This document shows positions 22,842 through 31,483 of a DNA stretch of 46,713 nt, in pieces. The stretch is from Stenotrophomonas sp. (GTDB taxonomy: Bacteria > Pseudomonadota > Gammaproteobacteria > Xanthomonadales > Xanthomonadaceae). Both the position numbers and the translations under genes were made by a program. Below the pieces are notes generated by a model, which ran no database searches, was not told where the DNA came from, and was given only the letters and a program-made list of their open reading frames with translations. Positions within the stretch are counted from its first letter, which is position 1, and the number at the start of each line of letters is the position of its first letter. The stretch lies in contig DOKO01000422.1 in the NCBI GenBank assembly GCA_003510825.1, forward strand, positions 1-46,713, in the 5' to 3' direction.

Positions 22842-25800
22842 TTACAGCAGGTGCGGGCGTTCGGAACCGAACAGCAGCCGCTTGGCCCCTTCGCGCCAGA
22901 CCTGCGGGCACGCCCGACCCCGGACCACGGCGGCCACGCTGTACGCATAGCCACGGTTGTTGGCATTGACGTTGCCCAACACCGCCTCGGCCTGCTGCAC
23001 CGATGCATTGGCGCGCACCGCATCGACGAACGCGACTACCCGTGCCGCCTCACTGGAATCGCTGTCCAGCACCTGCTTGCGCCACATCGCCTCGTTGCTG
23101 CCCTGCCGCAGTGCCAACGCCCACATGCTCCATGCCGAATCCGAATCGATATCCTCCAGCAACGGCAGGGCCAGGGCCTGTTCCACCCATTCGGCCGGAG
23201 CACCGTCGGACGCAGCCACCAGGCGGGTGATGCGTGGCATCAGGTCCACATTGCCCTGCGCCAGTTCCATTGCCGACGCGTAGTCGCCGCGGTCCAGCTG
23301 ACGATAGGCCTCATAGGGCGAACCGACCACCTTGTCGCTCTCAAAGGCGAGCACCCGGCTCAGGAACATCGACTCGCTGGCCAGCGGTGCCAGGTCCTGA
23401 TGGCTTGCGCCCAGCATACGCTTGACGCGCGCCAGCTCCATTACCGCGAACTCAGCGGTCTGCGGCACCTTCGCCGCCTGCGAGAGCGCCTGATCGGCAG
23501 CGCCCCAGTCCCCACCCGCGGCAAGCGTATAGCCCACCGCGAGCGTGAACCACGGGTCCTGTGGCCAGCGGCGGTGCCCGGCCAGGAAGGCTGCATCCTG
23601 TGCCGGGCCATCGGGCATGCAGCGCACGCCCAGATAAGCCAGCGACGAAGACGCGGGCGTGCGCGCGGCCATCTGCTGCTGGCGCGCGCAGACCGCCTCA
23701 TGCTGGTCCTTGCTGATGTCCTGCTGCAGGCGCAGCGCCACCACGTCTTCGGGATGACGCGCGAGGCGTTCGTCGACCACGCCCTGCACTGCGTCCGGGT
23801 ATATCGCGCTCATGGCCAGCCACATCGGCAGGTGGCGCGAGTCCGGGGCATCCCAGCGGGCGTGTGCCAGCACCATGGCCCTGCGCTGGTCGTCGTTGTC
23901 CACCAGGCTGGCCTGCTGCTGCGGCGTCAGCTCGCCCATCGCCGACAGTACCGAGCGCCTGCCGCTCTTGTCGTACTTGCTGGTCGTGATGGAATCCGGG
24001 GGGTCCTGCAGAACGTAGTCGGCACCGGTGGCCATCCAGCGCTGCGCCCCCAGGGGGCGCTCTTCATCCTGCTGTGCGCCACCGTATACGGCCGACCATT
24101 CGACCAGCGGTGCCGCACCGGCCACGTTGTAGGTGAAATGCGAACGCCCGGAGATGCGCTCACTGTCGAAGGACTCGATCAGCTGTCCATCAGCACTGTG
24201 GGTCACGACCGTGTGGGTGGCGGCCGGCGCCACGTCCACGCTGGCGCTCTGCAGCGGCTTCAATGAAACGCTGCTGCCATCGACGGTGACCCGCACCGGA
24301 ATCGCCAGCCCGTTGTACAGCGATACCGTGGCGGTGCCGGTGCGCATGCCCACCACCAGCATACCCACCACGATCGACACGGCGATCGCGCCGCGTGCGA
24401 TACCTGCCATCCAGCCGTCGGCGTTCTGGAACCTGTCCCACCAGCCCAGCCTGGCCCGCAGCTTGCGCTCCTGGCCAGCCAGCAGCACGGGGTAGCCCGC
24501 GGGAACCTGCGACGCGGCAGGCGCGGCCGGTAGGGTCCCGGCCGCATCCAGCCGCTGGACCACGGCATCTTCGTTGGCCAGCAGCGCTTCCAGCGCCGCT
24601 GCACGCAACCGGGACAGCACGCCACAGGTGTGGCCCACCCAGGCATCCACGCGCCGGACCCAATCGTTGATGTTGGACGGCATCGGCTCGGCCAGGCCCA
24701 GGTCACCGAGCGCCTCGCTCAGCGGCGTGCCGCCGTGGGCGATCACGGTTTCATCGGCAATGCATGCCTCGGCGTGGCCATAGATGTACGTCAGCGCTTT
24801 CTGCAGCACCGCCGCGTCACCGATCAGACGGCCCAGCGCCTTGTCGGACACGCGCTTGGCAGAGGTCACCACCTGCAGCGTATTGACGTAGACCCCGTAC
24901 GCATCACGCAGGTCCGCCTCAACGTGCTCACAGAAATGCAGCAGCTTGATCTGCCCGTCCAGCAGTTCTTCCCAGCCTTCGCCGTTACGGCGGGCGGCAA
25001 GGCGATGCAGGCTGCGGCATGCCTGGTCGTGCTGCAGCACGGCCTGCTGCAGCGGCGCGATTTCCGCATCCAGCGTCGCAATGGCAGGCCCCAGGCCGCG
25101 CGTGTCCAGCACCTGGTCACGCCAGTGCAACCGGTTTCCGGACGCACGCAGCTGGCCGGCGCGCGCCGCATCCAGCGTCCCGCGTTCTTCCTGCAAGCGC
25201 TGCAGCTGCTGCAACGACTGGCCATGCGCCGGCGCATACAGCGCGGCGATGCGTTCACGCAGCTGCGCATTGTCCAATGCCGGCAGCGTGCCCAGGAACA
25301 GCTCGGTGGGCGACGCGACACCGCGCAGGAAGGAGCGCCGGAGGTAGATGCCCTGGTAGCGCTGCTGCATCGCGCGGATCTTGAATTCCGCGTCGAGGCG
25401 CTGCAGCGTTTCGGCGCCATCGGCGAATGCTTCCGGTGTCTCGCGCAGCATGTCGCGGGTGATCTGCTGACGCAGCGCGTCGGCATCGCGGAACAGCAGC
25501 ATCGCCGGGCGCTCATCAATGGCCGCAGCCACGTAGCGCCGCTTCAGGTTGTTCTCGCGGTCGGCATTGGCCGGGTGGGTCGACCACATCTGCGGCACGC
25601 GCACCGTCTGGTTGCGGAACACCCGGTGAAGCTCGCGCTCCTGCTCGGGCAGTGGCGGCGGATCGGCATACATCGGATCGGGCGACACCCTGCGCAGGTT
25701 GTCCAGCATGCGCGCCTGCACCGCGAACAGGTCAGCCACCGGGCGCCCGGCATCGAACTCGCGCGAAGCGAAGGCCAGCGCCCTGTCCCAGGCTTCGTCG

Positions 25801-26663
25801 GCTGCGCCCAGCCGGTGCAGGGCATGCACCAGTGCATCGCTGCCCGCCAGCGAAGCGGCGACCAGATCGGCCTGGTATTCCATCTCACGCGAGAGCGCGC
25901 GCTCGGACAGCGCCACCACGCTGAAAGCCGTGTCCACCAGCGAGCGGATGGCCCAGATGATGAGGGACAGCACCCAGCCCACCCAGGCGATACGCACGTC
26001 CGTCCGCGACAGACCCGCCAGGAAGCCGTCCAGCGCATCACGCCGTGCCACCAGCTGGCTGGCGATCTGGTGGGCGATATAGACCCAGCGCCCAACCGCC
26101 ATCGTGCGCTGCGCGAAGTGGCCGAACTCGTGGCCCAGCACCGCCTTGAACTCGGTCAGGTTCAGCGTGTTGACCAGCGCCAGGCCGATATCCAGGTTCT
26201 TGTGCGACGGCAGCAGCAGATTGAACAGCGACAGATCGTAGAAGACGCCGGCGTTGACGCGCGCCGACAGATACACCCGCTTCGGGCGCGGCGCACCGGC
26301 CTCGTCGGCCAGACGGTGCAGGAATGCGAACAGCTCGGGCTGTTCGGCCGGCTTCAGCTCCATCTCCTTCGAAGCCGTGCCGCGCTTGAGGAAGAACAGC
26401 CCCTTGGCCATGAACACCGACAGGAACAGCGCGCAGGCGCCGACCAGGCCGTTGATGAACGTGTTGCCGCCCTCGCCGGACAACAGTGAGCGCAGCATGC
26501 GGATGGCCGTCCAGCCAAACCAGCCCATCAGGGCGAAGTAGGCGATGGCAAAGGCAAGCAGGCCCGCCACGGCCAGCCATGCGTGGCGGCGATAGGCGGC
26601 ACTGGGCGCGGTCAGCTGTGCAGGTACGGCCGACGGCCCTGCCGGATAAAGCGAATCCAACAT
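22842..26663 (-). CDS. Very large M48-family membrane metallopeptidase
   Basis: This is a 1273-residue protein. The zinc site HEFGH is at residues 178-182, and the third ligand is probably Glu262 in REMEYQAD. Helices at about 30-50, 70-92 and 225-245 flank the catalytic domain, as in HtpX/Ste24-like proteases. A further helix lies near residue 755-775 (IAVSIVVGMLVVGM). About 500 residues follow, with beta-rich and repeat-like helical stretches. Ordinary M48 proteases are 280-500 residues, so the long tail is unusual. The ATG at 26663 follows AGGGGA. It heads a three-gene operon with two unknown proteins. Confidence 0.87.
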   Translation of the reverse strand: MLDSLYPAGPSAVPAQLTAPSAAYRRHAWLAVAGLLAFAIAYFALMGWFGWTAIRMLRSLLSGEGGNTFINGLVGACALFLSVFMAKGLFFLKRGTASKEMELKPAEQPELFAFLHRLADEAGAPRPKRVYLSARVNAGVFYDLSLFNLLLPSHKNLDIGLALVNTLNLTEFKAVLGHEFGHFAQRTMAVGRWVYIAHQIASQLVARRDALDGFLAGLSRTDVRIAWVGWVLSLIIWAIRSLVDTAFSVVALSERALSREMEYQADLVAASLAGSDALVHALHRLGAADEAWDRALAFASREFDAGRPVADLFAVQARMLDNLRRVSPDPMYADPPPLPEQERELHRVFRNQTVRVPQMWSTHPANADRENNLKRRYVAAAIDERPAMLLFRDADALRQQITRDMLRETPEAFADGAETLQRLDAEFKIRAMQQRYQGIYLRRSFLRGVASPTELFLGTLPALDNAQLRERIAALYAPAHGQSLQQLQRLQEERGTLDAARAGQLRASGNRLHWRDQVLDTRGLGPAIATLDAEIAPLQQAVLQHDQACRSLHRLAARRNGEGWEELLDGQIKLLHFCEHVEADLRDAYGVYVNTLQVVTSAKRVSDKALGRLIGDAAVLQKALTYIYGHAEACIADETVIAHGGTPLSEALGDLGLAEPMPSNINDWVRRVDAWVGHTCGVLSRLRAAALEALLANEDAVVQRLDAAGTLPAAPAASQVPAGYPVLLAGQERKLRARLGWWDRFQNADGWMAGIARGAIAVSIVVGMLVVGMRTGTATVSLYNGLAIPVRVTVDGSSVSLKPLQSASVDVAPAATHTVVTHSADGQLIESFDSERISGRSHFTYNVAGAAPLVEWSAVYGGAQQDEERPLGAQRWMATGADYVLQDPPDSITTSKYDKSGRRSVLSAMGELTPQQQASLVDNDDQRRAMVLAHARWDAPDSRHLPMWLAMSAIYPDAVQGVVDERLARHPEDVVALRLQQDISKDQHEAVCARQQQMAARTPASSSLAYLGVRCMPDGPAQDAAFLAGHRRWPQDPWFTLAVGYTLAAGGDWGAADQALSQAAKVPQTAEFAVMELARVKRMLGASHQDLAPLASESMFLSRVLAFESDKVVGSPYEAYRQLDRGDYASAMELAQGNVDLMPRITRLVAASDGAPAEWVEQALALPLLEDIDSDSAWSMWALALRQGSNEAMWRKQVLDSDSSEAARVVAFVDAVRANASVQQAEAVLGNVNANNRGYAYSVAAVVRGRACPQVWREGAKRLLFGSERPHLL

Positions 26664-26883
26664 GATGATCCCCTGTTGAGTGCTCCGTGCGGTCCCCCCG
26701 GACCTGACGCGAAGCGTCACCGGGCGTCATGCCCAGTCCGGGGCAGATTGTGCACGCTGGCGGCCCGGGGCGCATCAATCACTTTGCATCCTGCCGGTGC
26801 AGCGGGCCGCAAGCGAGCGGGTAGGGATCAGCACCCCGCCGGCGGGCAGGGGTTCCTTCCCCCACCCGCCCCGCGCCTCTGCC
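26664..26883. other. Gap between TonB-receptor and M48 genes
   Basis: About 220 bases that must hold the promoter of the M48 operon and the end of the TonB-receptor transcript. CCCGCCGGCGGG near 26843 is a perfect 12-base palindrome and could be part of a terminator, but no T-run is attached. No gene is supported. Confidence 0.4.
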
Positions 26884-29877
26884 TCAGTAGTCGTAACTCA
26901 CGCTCACCCGCAGCGAGCGCGGTGCCTGGCGCACGGTCGCTGCGCCGTACAGCGGGTCAGGCTGGCCCGGGTCCAGCTCGGAGTACGGCGATTTCCACAG
27001 CGCCACCTGGCTGTTGAACACGTTGAACACATCCAGGTTGAAGCCCAGTCGACCCTCGGCCACGGCCGGGCGATAGGACACGCCCAGGTCCAGCTGTTTC
27101 AGCCACGGCAGCCGCCCCTGGCTGCCCGGAGGCGCCGGCTGGCCGTTGTAGAAGTGGTAGGCGATGCCATAGCCGGAGGGATCTTCGAAGTCCGGGCCAT
27201 ACGAACCCAGCGCGCTGAACGGCGTGCCCGAGATCACCCGCACGTTGGCCGAGACCAGCCATTCCGGCGTCAGCTGGTAGTAGCCGTGCAGCTTGAACTG
27301 GTGGGTATGGTCGTTGCTCTGCGGCCCATTGGTGTGCTCCATCAGCTGGGCGTAATCCCAGGCCTGCGTGGTCGACACCGCCGTCTGGCCGATGCCCGAC
27401 AGCAGTTGGCCTTCGGTGGTGCCGTAGCTGCGCGACCACGTGTAGTCCGCGCGGCCGTACCAGCGGCCATCGAACGGATGCTCCAGCGACAGGTTCACCG
27501 CATAGTAGTTGCGCTTGAACTTCGGGAAGCCCATCTCGGCATTGGTCAGCGGCACGCTCACGTAGTTGCCGCCGGTGTCGACCAGATTGAAGGTATTCGC
27601 GCGGCCGGGGTTGATCAGCCAGCAGCTGACCGGGTTGCTGTCCTTGGTGACGTTGTAGCCAAGGCTGCTGGCCTTGCCGAGCACCGCATCGATATCGCAG
27701 TAGTCATCCACGCCGCTGCGCAGCACGCGGTACGTCGCCTTCGCGCCGTACACCCAGTCCTGGCCCAGTGCCTTGGTGAAGCCGAGGATGAATTCATCCT
27801 GGAACGACGGCTTGATGCCGGAGGTGGCCACCGTCTTCGCGTCCGGCAGCAGACCGTAGTTGTTGTTGGACGACACCGCATCGGAGAACTGGGTGAGGTC
27901 GGTCGGGTAGCCGTTGCTGTCGATGCCGCCGTAGGTGTAGTAGGTGGACGTCGCCAGCGTTGCACCGGCCGCATTGAACGCCGGGTTCAGCGGCAACGCC
28001 AGGTAGTAGCGACCCACGTTGCCGAACACCTTGAAGCGGCCGTCGCCGCCGACATCCCAGCTGAAGCCCAGGCGCGGTGCCCATTGCCCGCTGGTCTGCT
28101 TGATGTAGGCGTCGCCATCGCGGTTGTAGTTGGTGAACTGGTCCAGGCGCAGGCCCAGGTTGAGCAGCAGGCGATCGGTCACCTGCCAGTTGTCCTCGAT
28201 GTACTGTGCACGCTGCGATGCGCGCACCGAGGCCAATGCACTGTAGATGTACTGGCGCACGTAGTAGCCGTCCTGGCCATTGCGGATGCCGCCGGTGGCC
28301 GGCACGCCCAGGCCGGTGTTGATCGGCACGTTCGGGTTCGACTGGCCGTAGATCCAGTAGTAGCCATCGGCCGATGCCACCGAGCCACGGTTGAGCGCGC
28401 GTGCGTTCTGGTTGTCGATGCCCACGGTGATGCTGTGGTCGCCCAGGACATAGTTCGCATCCAGACGCAGGTTGTTGCTGCGGTTGCCGCGCGCGGGGTC
28501 GACCAGCAGCGAGGTGGTCTGCGCGTTGGTGATCGGCGTGCCGCCGTTGAGCGCCGGGTTCTGCAGGTTGGCGCTGTTGATGTAGGTCAGGCTGCCGTCG
28601 TAGGCGGGATTGCCGATGTAATCATCGGTTTTCATCTCGCCGTACTGCGCACTCACGGTGAGGCGATCAGTCAGGTAGCCGGTGTACTTGGCCGTCCACA
28701 GGTCGCCGCCGGTCTTGGTGGTGTCTTCCTTGCCGCGCTGCGCGCCACGGGTCAGCGTGTCGTAGTCGTAGGCGAAGATGTCACCGCGGAACACGTTGCG
28801 GCTGGAGGCGCCGGTCAGCTCCAGCAGGTGGTTGTCGGTGATGTTCCAGTCCAGCTTGGCGTACCAGCGCGGACGGTTGTACTCATACTTCGAGTAGGAA
28901 TTGGTCGCCTCGACGTTCTTGACGTCGGTGCCTTCGCGGCGCTCCAGTTCGTAGGAGCCGAAGAAGAACAGCTTGTCTTCGATCAGCGGGCCGCCGGCGT
29001 AGATGCTCTGCGTGGTCACCCACTCGCGGTCCTTGCTCTCCGGCGAATACAGCGCACCGTCGCCCGGGTAGCGCACGTCGTCCTTGTCGGAGCGGGTGGA
29101 GGCAGGTTCCCAGGTGAACTGTCCACCGAAGTGCCAGTCGTTCGTGCCGCGCTTGCCGACGGCATTGATGACGCCACCATCGGAACGGCCGTACTTGGCG
29201 CTGTAGCCGCCGGTGTAGATTTCCTGCTGGTCGATGCTGCCATAGGGCAGCGTCAGGCCGCCCAGGCCACGCAGCGGATCGGTGCTGTTGAAGCCGTTGA
29301 TGTAGTACGCGTTCTCTGCCGCCGACGAACCGCCGAAGCTGACCAGCTGCGCGCCGGTCGGGCCGGCATAGCTGCCGTTGCCACCGTTGCCGACCACGCC
29401 TGGTGCAAGCTGGGCGATGGCCTCGGCCGAGCGGCCCAGCGGCAGGCGCTGCAGCTGCTCGGCGGTGATCACCGTGCGCGAATCCACGCTGCTGACGTCG
29501 ATCGCGGCGGCCGCGCGATCGGCGCTGACCTGCACGCCATCCAGGCGCGTGACCTCACCGAACGAGACCTCGGTACTGGTGCCCACCGTCAGCGCAACGC
29601 CCTCGCGGGTCTGCAGCACCTTGCCGTCGGCATCGCGTGCTTCCACCGAATAGCGGCCCAGCGGCAGCTGGCTGATGGTGTAGCGGCCACGCGCATCCAC
29701 CGTCACCTCACGGGTGAGGCCGGTGTCGCTGCGGACGAAGATGCGCTGCGCCGAAGGAGGCGCGAGGCCGGCGATGGCGCCGGTGGTGGACTGGGCATGC
29801 AGTGCGGGGGACGCGGTGGCAAGCAACACCGCCAACGCCAGCAATCGCGGGCGCAGTGAGGAACGAGCAGTCGTCAT
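26884..29877 (-). CDS. TonB-dependent outer-membrane receptor (Oar-like)
   Basis: This is a 997-residue protein with a signal peptide (RPRLLALAVLLATASPALHAQ|S). A carboxypeptidase-regulatory-like beta domain follows (VTVDARGRYTISQLPLGRYSVEARD, about 35-95). The plug then holds VITAEQLQRLPLGRSAEAIAQLAPG and IDQQEIYTGGYSAKYGRSDGGVINAVGKRG. A long 22-strand-type barrel ends in RVSVSYDY. This Oar-like group is thought to move peptides, protein fragments or other large ligands; no ligand is indicated here. ATG at 29877 was chosen; ATG at 29946 is an alternative. Divergent from the S41 peptidase gene. Confidence 0.93.
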   Translation of the reverse strand: MTTARSSLRPRLLALAVLLATASPALHAQSTTGAIAGLAPPSAQRIFVRSDTGLTREVTVDARGRYTISQLPLGRYSVEARDADGKVLQTREGVALTVGTSTEVSFGEVTRLDGVQVSADRAAAAIDVSSVDSRTVITAEQLQRLPLGRSAEAIAQLAPGVVGNGGNGSYAGPTGAQLVSFGGSSAAENAYYINGFNSTDPLRGLGGLTLPYGSIDQQEIYTGGYSAKYGRSDGGVINAVGKRGTNDWHFGGQFTWEPASTRSDKDDVRYPGDGALYSPESKDREWVTTQSIYAGGPLIEDKLFFFGSYELERREGTDVKNVEATNSYSKYEYNRPRWYAKLDWNITDNHLLELTGASSRNVFRGDIFAYDYDTLTRGAQRGKEDTTKTGGDLWTAKYTGYLTDRLTVSAQYGEMKTDDYIGNPAYDGSLTYINSANLQNPALNGGTPITNAQTTSLLVDPARGNRSNNLRLDANYVLGDHSITVGIDNQNARALNRGSVASADGYYWIYGQSNPNVPINTGLGVPATGGIRNGQDGYYVRQYIYSALASVRASQRAQYIEDNWQVTDRLLLNLGLRLDQFTNYNRDGDAYIKQTSGQWAPRLGFSWDVGGDGRFKVFGNVGRYYLALPLNPAFNAAGATLATSTYYTYGGIDSNGYPTDLTQFSDAVSSNNNYGLLPDAKTVATSGIKPSFQDEFILGFTKALGQDWVYGAKATYRVLRSGVDDYCDIDAVLGKASSLGYNVTKDSNPVSCWLINPGRANTFNLVDTGGNYVSVPLTNAEMGFPKFKRNYYAVNLSLEHPFDGRWYGRADYTWSRSYGTTEGQLLSGIGQTAVSTTQAWDYAQLMEHTNGPQSNDHTHQFKLHGYYQLTPEWLVSANVRVISGTPFSALGSYGPDFEDPSGYGIAYHFYNGQPAPPGSQGRLPWLKQLDLGVSYRPAVAEGRLGFNLDVFNVFNSQVALWKSPYSELDPGQPDPLYGAATVRQAPRSLRVSVSYDY

Positions 29878-30060
29878 CGTGGGGCGTACGAGTAGTGGGG
29901 GAGGCGCCGCCTGCGCGCCGCGAGGGGCGCGCCAGACATTGCACATTCATTAACCCCGCTCGCGGCCCAATGCAGAAATGCCGAGTGGTTATGTACTGTT
30001 GGCCGATGGCCATACCGGTGGCGCATAGCCGCTAGACTGGTGGCCGACGCCAAGGACGGA

Positions 30061-31476
30061 ATGGTCGCGCAGATGCAGACGCAGAATGACTCGAACAAGC
30101 ATCACCACCATCGGGGTCGATGGATTCTCCTTGTCGTTGCATCGCTGGTCGCCCTGATCCTGCTCTTGGCGATGGCAGTATTCCTGTCCACGGTTGCAAA
30201 ACCTTGGCGCGTGGGAATCCGTGACATCGGAACGACCTGTACGATGAGCTTCGGAGGTTCCCCGGAGTCGCAAGCTGGCGCCGCCATCAAGGTGTCGACA
30301 GACCTTGCGAAGACCTGCGGCTATGCCTATGCGGTCCGGACAGAGGGTCGTAATACGCAGTACCTGCTCACGCTGGCCGACACCGAGGTCGATGCCGGAT
30401 CGACGGTCCTGGTGACGCTCACCTCCTATGATGGCTGGCGCAAGCAGGACCGGGTCCGTCGCAGTATCCAGGGGCCCGCCAGGCTGCACAGCACCCAGTT
30501 GGCCGTGGAGGTATCGCCACGCACGACCCTGGTCGAAGTTGTCACTTCAGTGCGAGGCGGTGGCGGCTATGCAATGCGGGGCGTCACCTTGCACCCCTCG
30601 GCGAAGGCCGTGCCCTCCGGAGTGGACTTGTACCGGGAAGCGGCGGACGTCGTTGCGGCCCACGCACTGCAGGCCTCGAACCTGCCATCCGACTTCCGCG
30701 CACGCTGGCAACCTGCCGGCGATGCCACGCCAGGAGAAGCGCGACGTGCCATCAAGGATCTGCTGAAGGCGTTGGGAGACGGTCACAGCTTCCTGATGGA
30801 TCCGGACCGTCTCGTGTCCGCGCGCTCCCGGGAGCAGGCAACGTTCGAGCCTGCGCGCTTCAAGCTGCTGGGCAACGATGTTGGCTATGTCGAGGTACCG
30901 GGCTTCCGCGGTAGCGACCCCGTGCTGAAACGGCGATATTCAACATCGGTCGCACAGGCACTGCATGCCGGCAGCCGTGCAGGTGTGCGTGCCTGGGTGG
31001 TGGACCTGCGTGGCAACACCGGCGGCAACATGTGGCCGATGCTTGCGGGTCTTGAACCTCTGCTGCGAGACCAGTCCATCGGGTGGTTCCAGCACCGGGA
31101 CGGCACCCGCCGTGCCTGGCATGTTGAAGCGGCTGATGGCGCAGGGACGCTCCCCGATCTGGCTCGGATGCCTGTCGCGGTGCTGACGTCGGGCAGAACC
31201 GCAAGCGCTGGCGAGGCCGTCGTCGTGGCCTTCCGCGGCCGCCCGCACACGCGCAGCTTTGGCGCACCCACGGCCGGTCTCGCAACGGGCAATACCGGCT
31301 ATCGGCTGCAGGACGGAACGATGCTGTACCTGACCACGACGTCGTTCGTTGATCGCCTGCAGATCGTTCATGGCGGCCCTATCCAGCCGGACGAGCGCGC
31401 TGGCTTCCTGACCACGGCCAACGCCAGCGAAGCCAAGGCGGTGCGCTGGCTGGAAGCGCAGATCACCGTGCCATAA
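30061..31476 (+). CDS. S41-family peptidase, membrane-anchored
   Basis: This is a 471-residue protein with one N-terminal helix (WILLVVASLVALILLLAMAVF), placing the body in the periplasm. The S41 core is seen in VGYVEVPGFRG, VRAWVVDLRGNTGGNMWPML and SGRTASAGEAVVVAFRGRPHTRSFGAPTAG, with the nucleophile Ser in TASAGE. The general-base Lys of CtpA-type proteases is not obvious, as in the GEAVAVAF branch. The N-terminal quarter has the only Cys pair and is not assigned. AAGGA precedes the ATG. It ends 7 bases from the convergent uvrA2 gene. Confidence 0.88.
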   Translation: MVAQMQTQNDSNKHHHHRGRWILLVVASLVALILLLAMAVFLSTVAKPWRVGIRDIGTTCTMSFGGSPESQAGAAIKVSTDLAKTCGYAYAVRTEGRNTQYLLTLADTEVDAGSTVLVTLTSYDGWRKQDRVRRSIQGPARLHSTQLAVEVSPRTTLVEVVTSVRGGGGYAMRGVTLHPSAKAVPSGVDLYREAADVVAAHALQASNLPSDFRARWQPAGDATPGEARRAIKDLLKALGDGHSFLMDPDRLVSARSREQATFEPARFKLLGNDVGYVEVPGFRGSDPVLKRRYSTSVAQALHAGSRAGVRAWVVDLRGNTGGNMWPMLAGLEPLLRDQSIGWFQHRDGTRRAWHVEAADGAGTLPDLARMPVAVLTSGRTASAGEAVVVAFRGRPHTRSFGAPTAGLATGNTGYRLQDGTMLYLTTTSFVDRLQIVHGGPIQPDERAGFLTTANASEAKAVRWLEAQITVP

Positions 31477-31483
31477 GGTGACG

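Noticed and set aside
24630..26489. A 619-residue plus-strand open frame opposite the M48 gene
   Set aside because: Antisense shadow; the M48 catalytic motifs on the other strand settle the coding frame.
26680..29859. A 1059-residue open frame on the plus strand opposite the TonB receptor
   Set aside because: It is a shadow of a high-GC gene: His/Val/Arg/Gly-rich, without domain motifs, and fully covered by a clear TonB-dependent receptor.
30076..30110. His-run (KHHHH) at the start of the S41 peptidase
   Set aside because: A natural charged run before the membrane helix, not a tag.
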